64,000 nt of DNA from positions 157,185,779 to 157,249,778 of the forward strand of contig NC_133393.1 of the NCBI RefSeq assembly GCF_047511655.1, in the 5' to 3' direction. The position numbers and the translations under genes are program-made. Of this stretch, positions 1 through 11,430 are shown in pieces (position 1 is the first letter of the stretch; each line of letters starts with the position of its first letter). A model generated the notes under the pieces. It made no database searches and was not told the origin of the DNA. It saw only the letters and a list, made by a program, of their open reading frames with translations. Origin of the DNA: Castor canadensis (taxonomy: Eukaryota > Chordata > Mammalia > Rodentia > Castoridae).

Positions 1-19
1 CATTTCTTGTTTTCTCTGC

Positions 20-232
20 AAAATGAATTCTCTGTCTCCTTTCCTTCTCTTTCTTCCTCTCTCCCTCCCCTTCTCTCTCCTTTTCCCTCTCCTTCCCTCT
101 CTTCTTCTCCCTCTCTCCTTCTCCCTCTCCCTCTCTCCTTCTCCTTCTCCCTCTCTCTCTCCTCTCCCTCTCTGTCTCTCTCCCCACCATCTCTCTCTCC
201 CCCTCTCTCTCTCATGCTCCCCTCTGACTTTC
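20..232. repeat. CT-rich low-complexity tract
   Basis: Almost uninterrupted pyrimidine run built from TCTCCC, TCTCTC and CTTCTC words. The open frames across it encode only Ser/Pro/Leu-rich low-complexity peptide and are artefacts of base composition. It is a degenerate CT microsatellite that could form triplex-type DNA. Nothing suggests a gene. Confidence 0.9.
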
Positions 233-1490
233 CTGTAGGAAGAGCCAGAATTAAGCCAAACAGGCCCTGAGGGAGGGGTCACAGGAATAGGAAGGGGAAG
301 TGGTAAGTTGAGCAGCCATGGGGACCTGGCTCCACTCCCAGGTCTCTGACCTCTCCCTATGGCTCCAAGTTAACTGCAGACCAGGGGCTGCGAGGCCCGA
401 GGGAAATGCAGAAGTGCCCAGCATCACTGGCTACATAGCTATTCTGCTTGTCTCAATGCCCCCTTAATGTAACCTCGCCTCTGTGATTTGCTTTAGGGCT
501 CCTGTGGACCTCCTGACTGTGGGTGGTGGTGAGATCACTGCTTGCTCAACTCCCTTCTCCGTCTGCTGTGGCTTAGTTGCGTTGTCATTCCCTCTTTGCT
601 ATAGCTTAGCGGTCATCACCCACTCCTAACCACCATCTCTACAGTTTCCCTCTCCTTCATTTATAAGGTCTCGTGAGATCCTGGCTACAGCTTCTTCATG
701 AAGCTCTCAGCTGGCTGCCTTGTTTTCATAGTGTCTTCATTCGGGGAGTCCTTTGCTGTGAGGAAAGATATATCTCTTTACTTCACACTTGGGTAATAGT
801 TTAGCTGAGTATAAAATGACTGTGTGACATTTCATCGCACTGAAGCCTCTATCAATTCTGTTCCACTCTCTCTGACCTTGAAACTTCCCCCACAAAACCT
901 CTAAAGCAGGTCGACATCACTCTAGTACTGACTGAGCTTTGGGGGCGCATGGATTCTCATGACATCATTTAACATTCAAGTCCGGTAATTTCACTCCCTC
1001 TTCTTCGTGGCTAGCCTGTGTGTGTATTTCCACGTGTGTACATATTGTGTGTGTGAAATGTCTTTTGCAGCTAACACATTCTTTCTCAGGTCTGAGAACT
1101 TGTGAAAATAAGTTTTTCATGCTTATCTTCCCCTGGCGTGTTCCATCCATCCCATGATACACTGAATGTGTCCCCCTGCCCCCCTTGATGGCTTCAGTCC
1201 ATCTGTTCCAAGGTCCAGCAACTCACTTTCACCTCTTCTGTGTCACTGTTGCCCTAGTACCTCTGCTGCTGTGGCTTTTAAGGCCCTGACTTCCTGATTC
1301 ATTATAAATATTCTTTAAAAAGAACTAGGATCTTTAAGTGCCAAATCTTTCTGTGCACTTATTCCTATTTTTTTCTTGTTTTCATTTTTGTTTGGAGGAG
1401 GAGAGCTGCTTTTAGGCCGAATAATCATACAGACAACCAAAGTTGGCACTGGGCCGCCGACTCATCTTCCCTTTGTCTTTGTGTGAGTCC
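233..1490. other. Gene-free stretch, possible decayed L1 at 590-1010
   Basis: No exon or RNA gene is visible. The part around 740-840 reads like the reverse complement of old L1M 5'/ORF1 sequence (a 'gggtaatagtttagctgag' phrase followed by 'tataaaatga'), but the match is weak and from memory. The remainder is unassigned single-copy sequence. Confidence 0.35.
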
Positions 1491-1499
1491 TGCTGTCTA

Positions 1500-1622
1500 A
1501 TGTCTCTGTGTCTGCATGTGCGTGTGTATCTACTTGTCTATGCATGTATGGTATGCACATCTGTGTGTATATCTAGGCAGGCATCCTTGTGTATTTGTGT
1601 GTGCCCTGGCAGGCACGTGTGT
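1500..1622. repeat. Degenerate TG/CA-rich repeat
   Basis: Alternating TGTG, TGCATG and TGTGTAT words form an eroded dinucleotide microsatellite. Short open frames here are Cys/Val/Leu-rich products of the repeat, not genes. Confidence 0.7.
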
Positions 1623-3670
1623 AGTACCTGACATGAGGTCAGTCCACACATGAACTTCCTCCCTTCACTTCTGCCATCAGCAGTACCAGAGCTGCTTCTC
1701 CCCCACAGCTCTCTTTGCCCCATCATCTGGGGCTGGCTCTCATGCACACATGTCATCTTAGGCTTTCTTTGTCCCCTTCCCGTTTCATGGCCCTGTGCAG
1801 TGTCCATTGTCTCAGCAGGTAGCAGTCCCCTCCCTTCTTGTCTTGCTCCACATTTGCAGCTGGGGGAGCAGCCTCAGCTCGCCCTACTGCTGTGGACACC
1901 CTGCCACCCTCTCCAGGTCTGCAGAGTGGGCGTGGTGTCCCTGGACGCCTCAACAGACCCCTGAAGGCTTCGTTTTAGCAATTGTATCAAGGTCCAAATC
2001 ACTCCTGGCACAAGGCTATTCTGTCCATTTTTACTCTCTTGTTCTGTCTCCATCTGAGAGGGAGGTGCCGATTTCCAGTTAGGAGGCTTGTGTCATGTGT
2101 CCACGTGTCTGGGATGGGAAGTCTCCTGTGCAGGCCTTACATGCTTGGGGTTTAGAGGTGGGAACACAGGGTGCTCTTTCCATGCCTGTTCTAGGTTCTG
2201 AGGATTCAGTGTAAAATTAACACATCCAAACCCATTCCTTCCAGAAAGTTCTATTGTTTAGTGCATTAGATGACAAAAAACGTCACAGGAAAAAGAGAAT
2301 GGGCCAAGTTGCTGAGTGCTGGGTGTGGGTGTGTCACACTTGGTCCCCATGGTCACACCACTGGGCAGTAGTGGAGCTTGGGGAAGCAGGGCTTTGGGGA
2401 AAGGTCCTTTTCTAGAACACTCTCAAAAGAGGCTGTAAGATCCTGGCCACTCACCCTTTCCTGGATCAAGTGGTGACTTTTGGTTCAGACGTGAGCTCAT
2501 TATTTGCCTCAGGTACTTCAGTGCAGCAAAGTGAAGCTGACTGCTGTCAGGACAGACTGAAGGAGGCGAAGGGTGGAGCCTCAGGCCCCAGGATGGAGAT
2601 GAGCACAGGCGCAGGACCCAGGGAGCAGGTCTCCACACTCCAGAGCAGGAGGCAGGGTGGGAGGAGAATGGGGATGCAAAGAGTCATGGGGCCAAGGCCA
2701 GAGTGGTGACAGGAGCTGGAGGGTCTGGGACCACTGTGAGATTCTGGCTGTCACTCAGGGGGAGGGGAGCATGACAGGTTTAAGCAGAGAAATGACTCAC
2801 TGTCAGTGAGGCTCATGGGGTTTCCAGCTGCCAGGGGATCCTCAACCTTTGGGGCACTGAGGCTGGTGGAGGGGCCCTGGCCTGGGGTGGGGCTGACACA
2901 CTTGTCAAATGCCCAGGAAGACTGTTCCTTAAGATGAGACCTCATGCTCATGACAAGTGCCAGAAACTCTGGTCTCTTGGGAAAAAAGTCCATGAAAGGC
3001 CAAGGACAGGGAGCTGCTTCCTGATCCAGGAAGGATGCAGACATAAGGAGATTAATCCACCCATTTCCACGGTGAGGTACCCACTTACCCATGGATGGTG
3101 GCTGATGTAAAATCATAAAATGGACCATTTGTCTTTATTTTCTTGTAACCTTGGACGCTGCAAAACTCTGAGCAACTTTGTGGAAATTTAACTGAACATC
3201 AGCAAGTGTCTGGCACTGCCGATTTCACCGACCCTGGAAGGCTGGTCTTGGTTATTCCTGCCACTGAGCTGCATCTGTGACTCCTGTGAGGCACAAGCCA
3301 GGAGGAGCTGGTGCAGCCATGCCCAGGGACTGCCCGAGGGCACCCCCCTCTCCTGATCCTGCTGGGTGCACAGAAAAGTTGGGCTTGAAGCTTGTTTTAT
3401 TGAAGCCTCAGAACACACTCCCAGCATGCTTTGCTTCTGCCTCCTTTGCAGATTGGAAATTGCCTTAGAGAGCCCTGACCTCAAAGGCTGTGTGGCCTGT
3501 GTGGATTTGCCCCAGGTTGCCAGGTCACAGGGAGTCACCTGCAGAGGTGCAGCCTGCACCCCAACCAAGGGAACAGGGACTCTTGGCGAAACTCCACGTG
3601 CCTCAATGACCAAAGACTGCAAAGAGCAACCCGGATCTGAGGAAGAATCAAAAGAACAGAAGAAAATGTA
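1623..3670. other. Single-copy gene-free stretch
   Basis: GC-moderate mammalian sequence with no recognisable exon, splice-bounded frame, RNA gene or repeat. Open frames of 60-170 codons occur on both strands and overlap each other, as expected by chance. The longest (3188-3691, reverse) has no recognisable domain. Confidence 0.5.
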
Positions 3671-3673
3671 AAA

Positions 3674-3815
3674 CACCGAGTCAGGTGGCACAGCCTGAGG
3701 TGGTCCCAGCTACCCAGAAGGCTAAGGTGGGAAGATTGCTTGAGCCAAGGAGTTTGAGGCCCACCTGGGCAACTTAGAGCCCATTTCAAGAAAGGAAAAT
3801 GGTAAAAATCCACCC
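3674..3815 (+). repeat. Old 7SL-derived SINE (FLAM/PB1/B1-like monomer)
   Basis: The stretch 'gtcccagctacccagaagg' followed by 'tgggaagattgcttgagcc' and 'ttgaggcccacctgggcaa' reads as the left half of a 7SL RNA-derived SINE. It is diverged, has no clear A-tail and no clear target-site duplication, so it is an old copy. Unlike the younger composite SINEs in this window it lacks a tRNA-like 3' unit. Confidence 0.75.
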
Positions 3816-3887
3816 TTTTTTGACTGAAGCAGAGGCAGTTCACAGGGCCAGTCTGAGCTGAGAAGGAGACAAGAGAGCCTCACAGCT

Positions 3888-4145
3888 GAGGCCAGAGTCC
3901 AAAGTCAAGGTGTGGGCAAGATGAGGCCTCTCTCCTCTGCTCATAGGTGCCATCTTCTCCTGGTGTCTTCATATGGCTGTCCCTCTGTGTGTCTGTGTCT
4001 TGATCTCCTCTTCTTATAAGGTCATAAGTCATATTGGATTAGGGTCCACACACACAGCCTCAGTTAATCACTTCTGTAAGGCCTTATTTCTAAACAGTCC
4101 CTTTCTGAAGTCCTGGGATCCCGACTTGGACACATGAATCATACC
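3888..4145 (-). mobile_element. MLT1-type MaLR LTR fragment, reverse
   Basis: The run 'tgtcttcatatggctgtcc', then 'tgtctgtgtcttgatctcc' and 'tcttcttataaggtcat', followed by 'catattggattagggtcc' is the reverse complement of the central and 5' parts of MLT1-type LTRs (non-autonomous ERVL-MaLR relics). It is an old, 5'/3'-incomplete copy with no internal region or coding capacity. Confidence 0.75.
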
Positions 4146-4765
4146 AAGGGCGTACCAGCAGGTCAGTGTCACAGAGAGTCACCTCTGTCAACACGCTCCT
4201 TGGGGGTCTCTGGAGTCCCGAGGAGCATGGCCTCCTCCTTAGGCCCTCCCTGGCTCTGTCTAGTGGCTTCCACAGTTTCATTCTCTTGTCCAGCCCCATG
4301 CCGGGGCAGGCCCAGGGGTCTCTGACATGAGCTCATGTCTCTCTTCTCAGGAGGCTGGGCTTTATGAGGCAGATTCACGCTAGGATTGACCTGTGCTGCC
4401 GTGCATAGGGTTATCTGTCTCCTTGTGTGGTTATCTGGTTTTTCCAAAATAAAAGAGGTTTTGTTTTTATGATAACAACGAAGGCAAAACTGCACCCAGT
4501 GCTGGGCTTGTGTGAGGAGGTGCTGTTCTGTGTCCTGGCAAGTTAATCCTCTTGCTGATGACGCAGGCCCTGCAGGGACCCAAGGCTCGGAGGTGACTGT
4601 GTTTGCCTAGAGTACCTGGCATCTGGCCATGGATCCAAGCCTTCTGACTTGAGCTCACACTACTGTCTCTCTTCTGTTCTCCAAAGTGCTGTGCTTACAT
4701 TCGTCCCCAAATCCGTGGGGGAGTGCCCGGTAAGCACGGATGTGCTGGGTCCTGCACACACTGCT
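4146..4765. other. Single-copy gene-free stretch
   Basis: No repeat family or exon recognised. Overlapping short frames exist on both strands without protein character. Confidence 0.45.
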
Positions 4766-4769
4766 TTTG

Positions 4770-4905
4770 CTAAATGGACATACACGCGATCAAATTTAAT
4801 TGGGCACAGGAAATAACAAAAAGCAGTAACTGAACAATGCATAACATACAGCAATAACAGTTATTTAAAGAGCAAATGATTTATTTCTGCAATTGTCAGG
4901 TGAAG
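4770..4905. promoter_or_regulatory. AT-rich candidate conserved non-coding island
   Basis: An AT-rich island in GC-moderate surroundings, containing 'gatcaaatttaattgggc', repeated ATAACA words and 'aaatgatttatttctgc'. Such islands in mammalian gene deserts often prove to be conserved enhancers, but conservation cannot be seen from one sequence. It might equally be an unrecognised old repeat. Confidence 0.3.
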
Positions 4906-5750
4906 GTTGACCACCACTGACACCTGGGGAAAGGAAACCGGGTGGGAGACTGGTATTTAAACAACCCATGCTGAGATCTGTAAGGATCTGTAAAATTCAG
5001 AGGAGAAAGTCAGGACACACTGCTGCAGGCCCAGGGAGCACCAGCCTGGCTTTCCTGGGAATGGGGCCTGTGCCTGCCAGGTGGGTCTGGTTCCTAGCTG
5101 AGGCCACTCCACTCATGTCCCCAGGGACAGCTCTCCCATGGTCCTGGCAGCATGTCTCATTGCTCATCCAGCTCCAACAGAGAACCAGAAGCGGCAGGTC
5201 GTCAGCCAAGTGAGTCAATAACCTGTGGTCTATCTGGTGACAGAAGTGAATTAACCTCAGATCCAGGAAAGCAGATTAACCCTAAGGTCCCAGTGCTGAG
5301 GGAAGAAGCAAGGCACTCAAAGGCTATACGAAACACACTTCCATTTCTATGAAGCTCAGAAGAGGCAAAACTGCTTTATTAAATAGGGATCTAGTCACCA
5401 GCAGTGGAAATATAAAGAGCAGCAAGGACGTTGTGGCCACAGATCCAAGGATTCAGGTTATCTCTAGGGACAGGAAAGGGGCCTGGGAAAGACAGGAGGG
5501 GTGCATGGTGGGGGATCCTCACCCCTGAATCCCACCCTGAAGCCCTGTGCAACCGCCCTGGGAAGCTGCTTAGAGCTCTGATCCAGAGCTCACAGAGATT
5601 AGAGGTAAGAACCCTACCCACCCTGTGTTGGCTGAGCCACATTCCCTCCTGATTCTGTGAAGTGGATCTGTTCCCTGCCTTACTCACAGGTTGAAATTAA
5701 AAGGGTCTCCACACACAGGTCTGCATCGCTGGAGGAGGCTGATAATGAGC
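4906..5750. other. Single-copy gene-free stretch
   Basis: No coding, RNA or repeat feature that I can name. Several in-frame short ORFs overlap antisense ORFs and look random. Confidence 0.45.
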
Positions 5751-5754
5751 TAAA

Positions 5755-6222
5755 ATTAGTGTCTGGGTTGAACTCTGTCCTCTAAATAGATATGTTCAGA
5801 TCCTAGCCTGGCACCCCTGAATGGGGCTGTATTACAAATATAGTATTTGGAGATGCCATGAAATTAAGATGAAGCCATAGATGAGGATAAGTCCTAAATC
5901 CAGCGACCAGTGTCTTTGTAAGGAGAGGGATGTTTGGAGACATGGAAGCAGAAACGAGGCCACACAAAGACCAATGCAGAGATTGGAATGGTGTGGCCAC
6001 AAGCCAAGGATGCCGGCAAGCGGCGGGGGCGCTGGGAGGGGGGTCCACTAGAGCCTGAAAGAGGCCAGAGCTATCTCCCCGAGAGCCGTCAGAGGGAGTG
6101 TGGCCTGAGAACACCTTGATTTCACACTTCTGGCCTCCAGGACTGAAGGGAATGAATTTCTGTGGGTTTAAGCTTGCAGTGTGAGGTAGTCGTTACAGCA
6201 GTCATCACAAATTAATACGCTG
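5755..6222 (+). mobile_element. MLT1-type MaLR LTR, near complete
   Basis: The order of phrases is that of an MLT1 LTR. A 5' 'gttgaactctgtcctctaa' and 'agatatgttcagatcctag' is followed by 'tatttggagatgcc', then 'gtgtctttgtaaggaga', then 'caccttgatttcacacttc' and 'tggcctccaggactg'. The usual AATAAA is changed to AATGAA at 6151-6156, and the copy ends with 'cacaaattaatacgctg'. It is a solo LTR with no internal sequence, old and non-functional. Confidence 0.85.
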
Positions 6223-6424
6223 TCTTTCTGCATCTGTTTGTTTCCTATTGTAACCTGAGAACATGGAGTTCTAGCACATGGGTGCACAACCAGTGTCTGT
6301 TGGACAAATGGTAAGAACCACGCACGGAGCTCATGCCCTGATGTGTCATTGTGCCATTGTTTCACGGGATGCGCGGAAATGTGCTCTGTTACTTAGAACT
6401 TGGAGGAGTCCACCCAATGGAGGG

Positions 6425-6842
6425 CAATCCCATTTTCATCGACACTTAAGGCTTCCTTGTTTGTTCTGATGAATAATGCCGTGGGGGGTATGTCAGCATA
6501 TAACCCATTGCAATCTCACTTAATCATTTCACAGTGATGCACTCTTGGGTATAAAGACAGGGAAGGCCAGTGGTGTTTCTCAACACCTCTGAACATCTCC
6601 AACTGTCCCTCCAAGAGGACGCAGTCTTGACCCAACCACCAGCCCAACAGGAAAGGGCCAGCCATCCCACGAGGTTCCAACCAGGGATTATAGTTCTTTT
6701 TAATCTCTGCCAATTTGCTAAACAGGAAAAGGTATCAATCTCTTTGTGGTTTAAATTTGCATGTCTTTGATTACTAGTGAGTTTGGACATCTTTCATGTA
6801 TTTCTGGCCATTTATGTATATAAGTCCTGAACATTTATGAAG
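6425..6842 (-). mobile_element. Old L1M 3' UTR fragment, reverse
   Basis: 'gtggtttaaatttgcatgt' followed by 'ctttgattactagtgagtt' and 'gacatctttcatgtatttc' is the reverse complement of a mammalian L1M 3' end. Upstream 'gttctgatgaataatgccg' fits the same element. It is heavily diverged and carries no ORF. Confidence 0.75.
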
Positions 6843-7234
6843 CTGTTTAAAATGCCAGGCTGATTCCTGCAGTCAGAGGGCTGACCACTGGGGAAAGGCC
6901 TGGGGGAAGAGAGGGTTTTGCTTCAGGGCAGCTGCCAGACAAAGTGCTCCGAATGCATGGCAGCCTTCCCAGGACACCCCTGGTTAGCCTGCTCACCTCC
7001 CTCTGTGCTGTGGAACCAGAACCTCTGTCTGGTGGACACAGTCTTGAGGATACAGGAGAGCAGCTGGGCAAAGACTCCCTCCAGAAAATTTGCCTTTCAA
7101 CAGGGAACTCTGTTCCAGGCTAAAGCTTTAGAGACCTCACACTGAACATGGGAGTGTAGCTCTGGAACCCCTAAAGTCAAATCGACAATCAACAAATATG
7201 GTGGCAATTTCAGATATGCTTGTACCCATCTCTT

Positions 7235-7247
7235 CCACCAGAGGGCA
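7235..7247 (+). promoter_or_regulatory. Candidate CTCF core motif
   Basis: CCACCAGAGGGCA matches the central positions of the vertebrate CTCF site. The core is short enough to occur by chance, and occupancy cannot be judged from sequence. Weaker look-alikes occur at 24661 and around 31145 (reverse). Confidence 0.35.
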
Positions 7248-7620
7248 AATTTTTGGAGTGGAAGATGGAGACCCATTGCTCATCCCAAATATGCAGGGCC
7301 CAGCATATTTGGTAAGTGGATGAATCAATAAGTGAATGACTCTTGGGCATGCTGCCCCAGGCCATCACCTTCAGCCTCCATCTTGGGGGTGCTCTGGGCC
7401 TGGCGTGGACCAGTTCCTGAGCAGCAAGACCACCCTCCAGGTGCCCACCTCTGGACACTGCCAGGCCCCATCTTCTTGCCCTCTCCACATCTTCCATCCC
7501 CACAACAGACCCCATCCTCAGCCATCTCCAAGGTCAACTCCATCAACGTGCAGTCCATCTGAGTTTGCTTTGCCTCCTCACCTTCATTCCTCACTCTGCA
7601 GGCTAAATCATTCCACTTTA
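7248..7620. other. Gene-free stretch
   Basis: Nothing recognisable. Pro/Ser-rich frames on the forward strand (7332-7641) overlap antisense frames and lack any domain. Confidence 0.45.
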
Positions 7621-7624
7621 CACA

Positions 7625-7775
7625 TTTTATGTTCTGATTAGTCACCTACAGCTCATTAAATGGAAGATAGAGTTTTTCGTAAAATATGTAGAGGAATCTG
7701 GGGTTATTAATTTCAAAATTAAAAAAATAATAATCTTGGTAATGAAATGCATTGTCTGTTCATAAAACTCATCAA
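7625..7775. promoter_or_regulatory. AT-rich candidate conserved non-coding island
   Basis: AT-rich block with 'gttattaatttcaaaatt' and 'taatgaaatgcattgtc', giving several TAAT homeodomain-type cores in about 150 bases between GC-rich flanks. This is suggestive of a regulatory island. The A-rich stretch 'aaaaaaataataat' could also be a worn SINE tail. Confidence 0.3.
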
Positions 7776-8488
7776 GTATCTGAGGACAGCATTTACACAG
7801 AGGGTTCTGAGGCACAGCCTATGTCTCTCAGGGATAATACCAGCCGTCTGCTGAGCCCTGGGGCCACCTCAGAGGAGGAATCTGCTAAGTTCCCTGCACA
7901 GGCAGGGGCTGGGGCCCATCCTGCCTACAGAACAGGTAAGGGAACCTGCAGGGTCCAGGTGCAAGTCATTCCTCAAGGACCCCAGTATTTTCTAGGGTCA
8001 CAGACCCTGGGCAGGGACTTCCACTGTCCCCCTGCCTCTCTTGCTGCATGCTCATGCATGGTGGGGAAGAGCAAGCGACGTGGATGAGCAGCATGTGGCT
8101 GCCATTGAGTCAGAGAGAGCTATCAGATGGGAACCCTGTGAATTCCTGCTGGTGGCCCTCAGCCTCCTGAACTCCACTACCTCTGGCCCTGCCGTGGGGC
8201 AGCCCATCAGAGTCTACCCGGGGACAAGCTATCCCTGTCTGTCCCCCTTCCCAGCTGAAGCTCCTCAGCCCCCTCCCCACTGCCAAGCACTGTGTTCTCT
8301 GTGTGCTGGAAACTTGGAAAGTCTTTAGTGTCTGGTCTTACTATTGAGAGGCTGGAGTCCTCCCAAGTCTTTTTGTCCAGGCTGCTAGACAAATTTGTAG
8401 CCTCTCATTGATGCCTGGACAGGTCACTTTGGGGTCCCACAACCAAGTGTCATGATCTCCCCCAGGGCCCAGACTGGAGCATCTCATT
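7776..8488. other. Gene-free stretch
   Basis: No exon, RNA or named repeat seen. Forward frames at 7752-8087 and 8041-8328 are not protein-like. Confidence 0.45.
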
Positions 8489-8489
8489 C

Positions 8490-8590
8490 AGATGGACAGG
8501 GTGACTCCTCAGCCATGTGACCTTGGCTGGTCACTCAACTGTTTTCTTCTCTGGAAAGGGGGATTATGACACTCGGTCACAGCAGGGTAG
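8490..8590 (+). repeat. MIR SINE fragment
   Basis: 'cagccatgtgaccttggct' followed by 'ggtcactcaactgttttct' and 'tctggaaagggggattatg' is the MIR core and downstream region ('tgtgaccttgggcaagtca ... ctgtaaaatggggat' type). This tRNA-derived family is shared by all mammals, so the copy is ancient. Confidence 0.8.
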
Positions 8591-9254
8591 AGACAGCAAA
8601 AAGTAGGTCAACTCCTTGCTTAGTGTGATCTATGCCTGGAGAGGGGACTGTTCACCACCTGCCCCAGCACCAGAACCCCTGTGTGCATGTTTGCCCAACC
8701 AGGTCTTCCAGGGGCCTGGGTGTGGTGCTCAGAGGTGTAAAAGACTTGGATCCTTCAGGCAAGTGGCATCTTATGGCATCTCCTGGAAGGATAGGACTAC
8801 TCACCCCAGGATGACTGGACACTCCTCTTGGTTTGCACGTTTGGGGCCTCAGCTTGGTCCTAGTGTCTGTCTGAGGAACCTCCTTCCTCCAGCTGACCTA
8901 GTAATAGAAGGACACTGAACTGGCCTCACAAGACTTGGGCTCCAGACACTCAGACTAGTCCTGGACGTAGGGCTGTGAGGTAAGGGAAGCAGGCCAGCAC
9001 CCTGTCCTCTCCCTGTGTCCAGGGTCTACAGGACTATGAGCAAGAACTCTGTGTCCCTCCTTCAGGACCAAGGACAGAGCACAGCCAGCGTGTGGCCAAG
9101 AGGCAGGAACCATGGTGACCGGAAGCTCCCACTCCCCCAGAGCAGGAGACAGCCCTCCACAAGCAAGCTATTCTGGGAAGTTCTGCCCAGCAAGGGGCTT
9201 GTCTCAAAGCTTTTCAGAAGCCAGGAGGTGTGGGGGTGCTAGCACTGAGCCTGG
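8591..9254. other. Gene-free stretch
   Basis: GC-moderate sequence with no recognised element. Confidence 0.45.
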
Positions 9255-9420
9255 ATGTCCAATCTGGTTAATTATGGCTTGGAGCTGGTCCACTAATTAT
9301 TTACAAGCATAGGAGAGCAACGTCTTCCAGAATAAAAGTGCGAGATATGGATTTTCTGTAATTGCAAGTTGTTAGGCCTTGCTTCTTATGCAGCGCTGAA
9401 GGTGAGACATTCATAGGAAG
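9255..9420. promoter_or_regulatory. Candidate enhancer-like island with paired TAAT sites
   Basis: Two homeodomain-type cores, TTAATTA at 9268-9274 and TAATTAT at 9294-9300, lie about 25 bases apart. They are followed by 'tttacaagcat', 'gaataaaagtgcg' and 'tgtaattgcaagttg'. No repeat family is recognised. The contrast with its GC-rich flanks suggests selection, but only alignment can show it. Confidence 0.35.
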
Positions 9421-11130
9421 CTTCCTGGCGGCCAGGCAAGCATGGGGTCCCCATCTCAGAGTGTGGCTGGAGGAGGATTTGTCTTCTTCATCACCTTACC
9501 TCTGTGGTTCATTTAACAACTTAAATGGCCAGTGAAAATTAGCTGCACTCAACAGCCTCACTGCTCTCACAGGAGCCTTGGCCTGCAGCACAGGACAGGT
9601 GGTGGGAAGATGGAGGCTGCCTGCAGGCCTGGGAGGAGCAGTGTGACCCCAAAGCTTGGGTTAGAGAAGAGAGGGAGCCATGCTCAATTTCCACTGGGAA
9701 GAGTGAGACTTACCCAACAAGAGGTCCCCAATTTCCCTCCACCCTGGGGGCTGGTGACCTCTGACCACATCCGTCCACATCTCATGGTGCAGTGTGGCGC
9801 CCAGCCTGCAGGTGAAGCCCAGTGGTGGTAAGGTCCTCCTGGCTTGAACACAAATGAAGGGGTCAAGAGCTCCATCTTGACTAAGAAGAACGTAGGGTGC
9901 CCTTCCCCTCAAGGTGAAGAAAGCAATTTGGGCGTAACATGCTCATTGCCTTTGTGTACTGACTCAATATGAGCTGTGAGAAGCCACCCTGGGCCACCAT
10001 CAACATGGAGCATGCTGCAGAGCTGGCCTTCCGGTGGGATGTGCTGAGGATGAAGAAACTGAGGGTCCAGGAATGCAGGTGCAGTCCCCTTCCTGATTGT
10101 CTCACAGGAGCTGAGACAGGAATGCTCCCCACTGAGAACTTAGCTGTGAACTGTCAGGGAGGTGCCTTCAGCTGGGAGCCATGTCTTCCAGAATCACCTG
10201 GGCCAATGCAAGACTCTTCATCCTGGTCCCCATAGGAAGTGGCAGTGGTGGTGACACATGGGCTTCAGCTCTTCTTGACCACTTCTTGGCCCTGGAGCTT
10301 GGCCAGTGCCTCCAGGGAGGAGCAGAGAAAACACCAGACCAGGCCTGAGGATGCCAAAGCCCCACCCAGGCTCCATTTTATAGCAGGAGAAGGCGTCTGC
10401 CTTGGGCTTTGGAGACAGTCACACTGCAGTCATCTCAGAAATGCCTCCAGCTGTACACAGGCAGGCTCTAGACGTGGCCTGAAACCCAAGCCCATCCCGA
10501 GGACACAGCAGTTAGAGTCCCTCTAACCACTGGACAGCCCACCAACAAATTCATGACCTCAATTTGTGTAAGTTGCTAAAGACTGGTGAAGAACATTGAA
10601 GGCAGCCAGTCCTGTGAATAGGTCCTGAGGTTTAGGATGCCAGGGTGCAGAAGGGACAAGGAGGTGGGGGGGAGATGGAGTGGGAAGTGGTCAGGTTGGG
10701 ATAGAAGGGAAGAAGGCTGACCACTTTGCCTTCACCCTAAAAGGGTTTAACAGGTGAGTGGCCAGCTCAACGTGTTTTAAGATCCTGGCTGCCACTGTGT
10801 CCCAAGTAGTCAGAGGCTGGCATGGGTTAGGAAGTCACTTCCATCTTTCAGGCGGGGGGTCCTGCCTGGGCTGAAGAGGAGCCAGGAGAAGGAGAATGGC
10901 TGGCCACAGGTGGAGATCAAGAGTGAGCCTTGGCTTGTGGCACCCAGAAGCAGGGATGCTGTGCCCATAATGGGACAGAGGAGGCTCTCTAAGCAGGAAG
11001 GCAGAAGTGAAATGTCACTCCCGGTTACCTTTGAGCTTGAGGGTGCTGTGGGCAGCTCAAGGTCTGACCTTGTATTTCAGGTTGGAGAGGGTCTGCTCAC
11101 CCACCTGAAGGGGACAGAGCTATGCAGTGA
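9421..11130. other. Long gene-free single-copy stretch
   Basis: No exon, promoter or repeat recognised. Frames up to about 113 codons (10910-11251, forward) lack domain or compositional signs of protein. Confidence 0.45.
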
Positions 11131-11134
11131 ATCC

Positions 11135-11430
11135 GTGACTGTGGTTTGTGTCACTGAGAGCCATCACCTGCCAAGTGTGCAGTCAGGTTCTCATGAAAGA
11201 GATAATAGGGGACCACTTGTCCCTGTAACACTGGGACTGAAGCATTGCTAAACATTGCTGAAGCACTGTTAAATATTGTGAAAGTACTGTTACTAGTGTT
11301 CTTTTGTAAGCACCCTCCTCCTTGCTGCCTGCCTGGTGTTACATCATCACGTCCCAATAAAGGGTCTCTTTCTTTCCAGTGGTCTTGCCTACCTGTGTTG
11401 AGTCAGTACGGTAACTCGAAGGAAAAGAAG
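11135..11430 (+). mobile_element. Possible solo ERV LTR with poly(A) signal
   Basis: An AATAAA at 11356-11361 is followed by 'gggtctctttctttcc' and a T/G-rich stretch as in LTR R/U5 regions. It is preceded by 'gcaccctcctccttgctgc'. Upstream, imperfect near-20-base repeats on the theme 'gaagcactgttaaat' run from about 11238 to 11292. Exact 5' TG and 3' CA ends were not found, so the boundaries are estimates. A non-LTR terminal exon is a less likely alternative. Confidence 0.4.

Noticed and set aside
7..270. Two overlapping Ser/Pro/Leu-rich frames at the window start
   Set aside because: They are produced by the CT-rich low-complexity tract.
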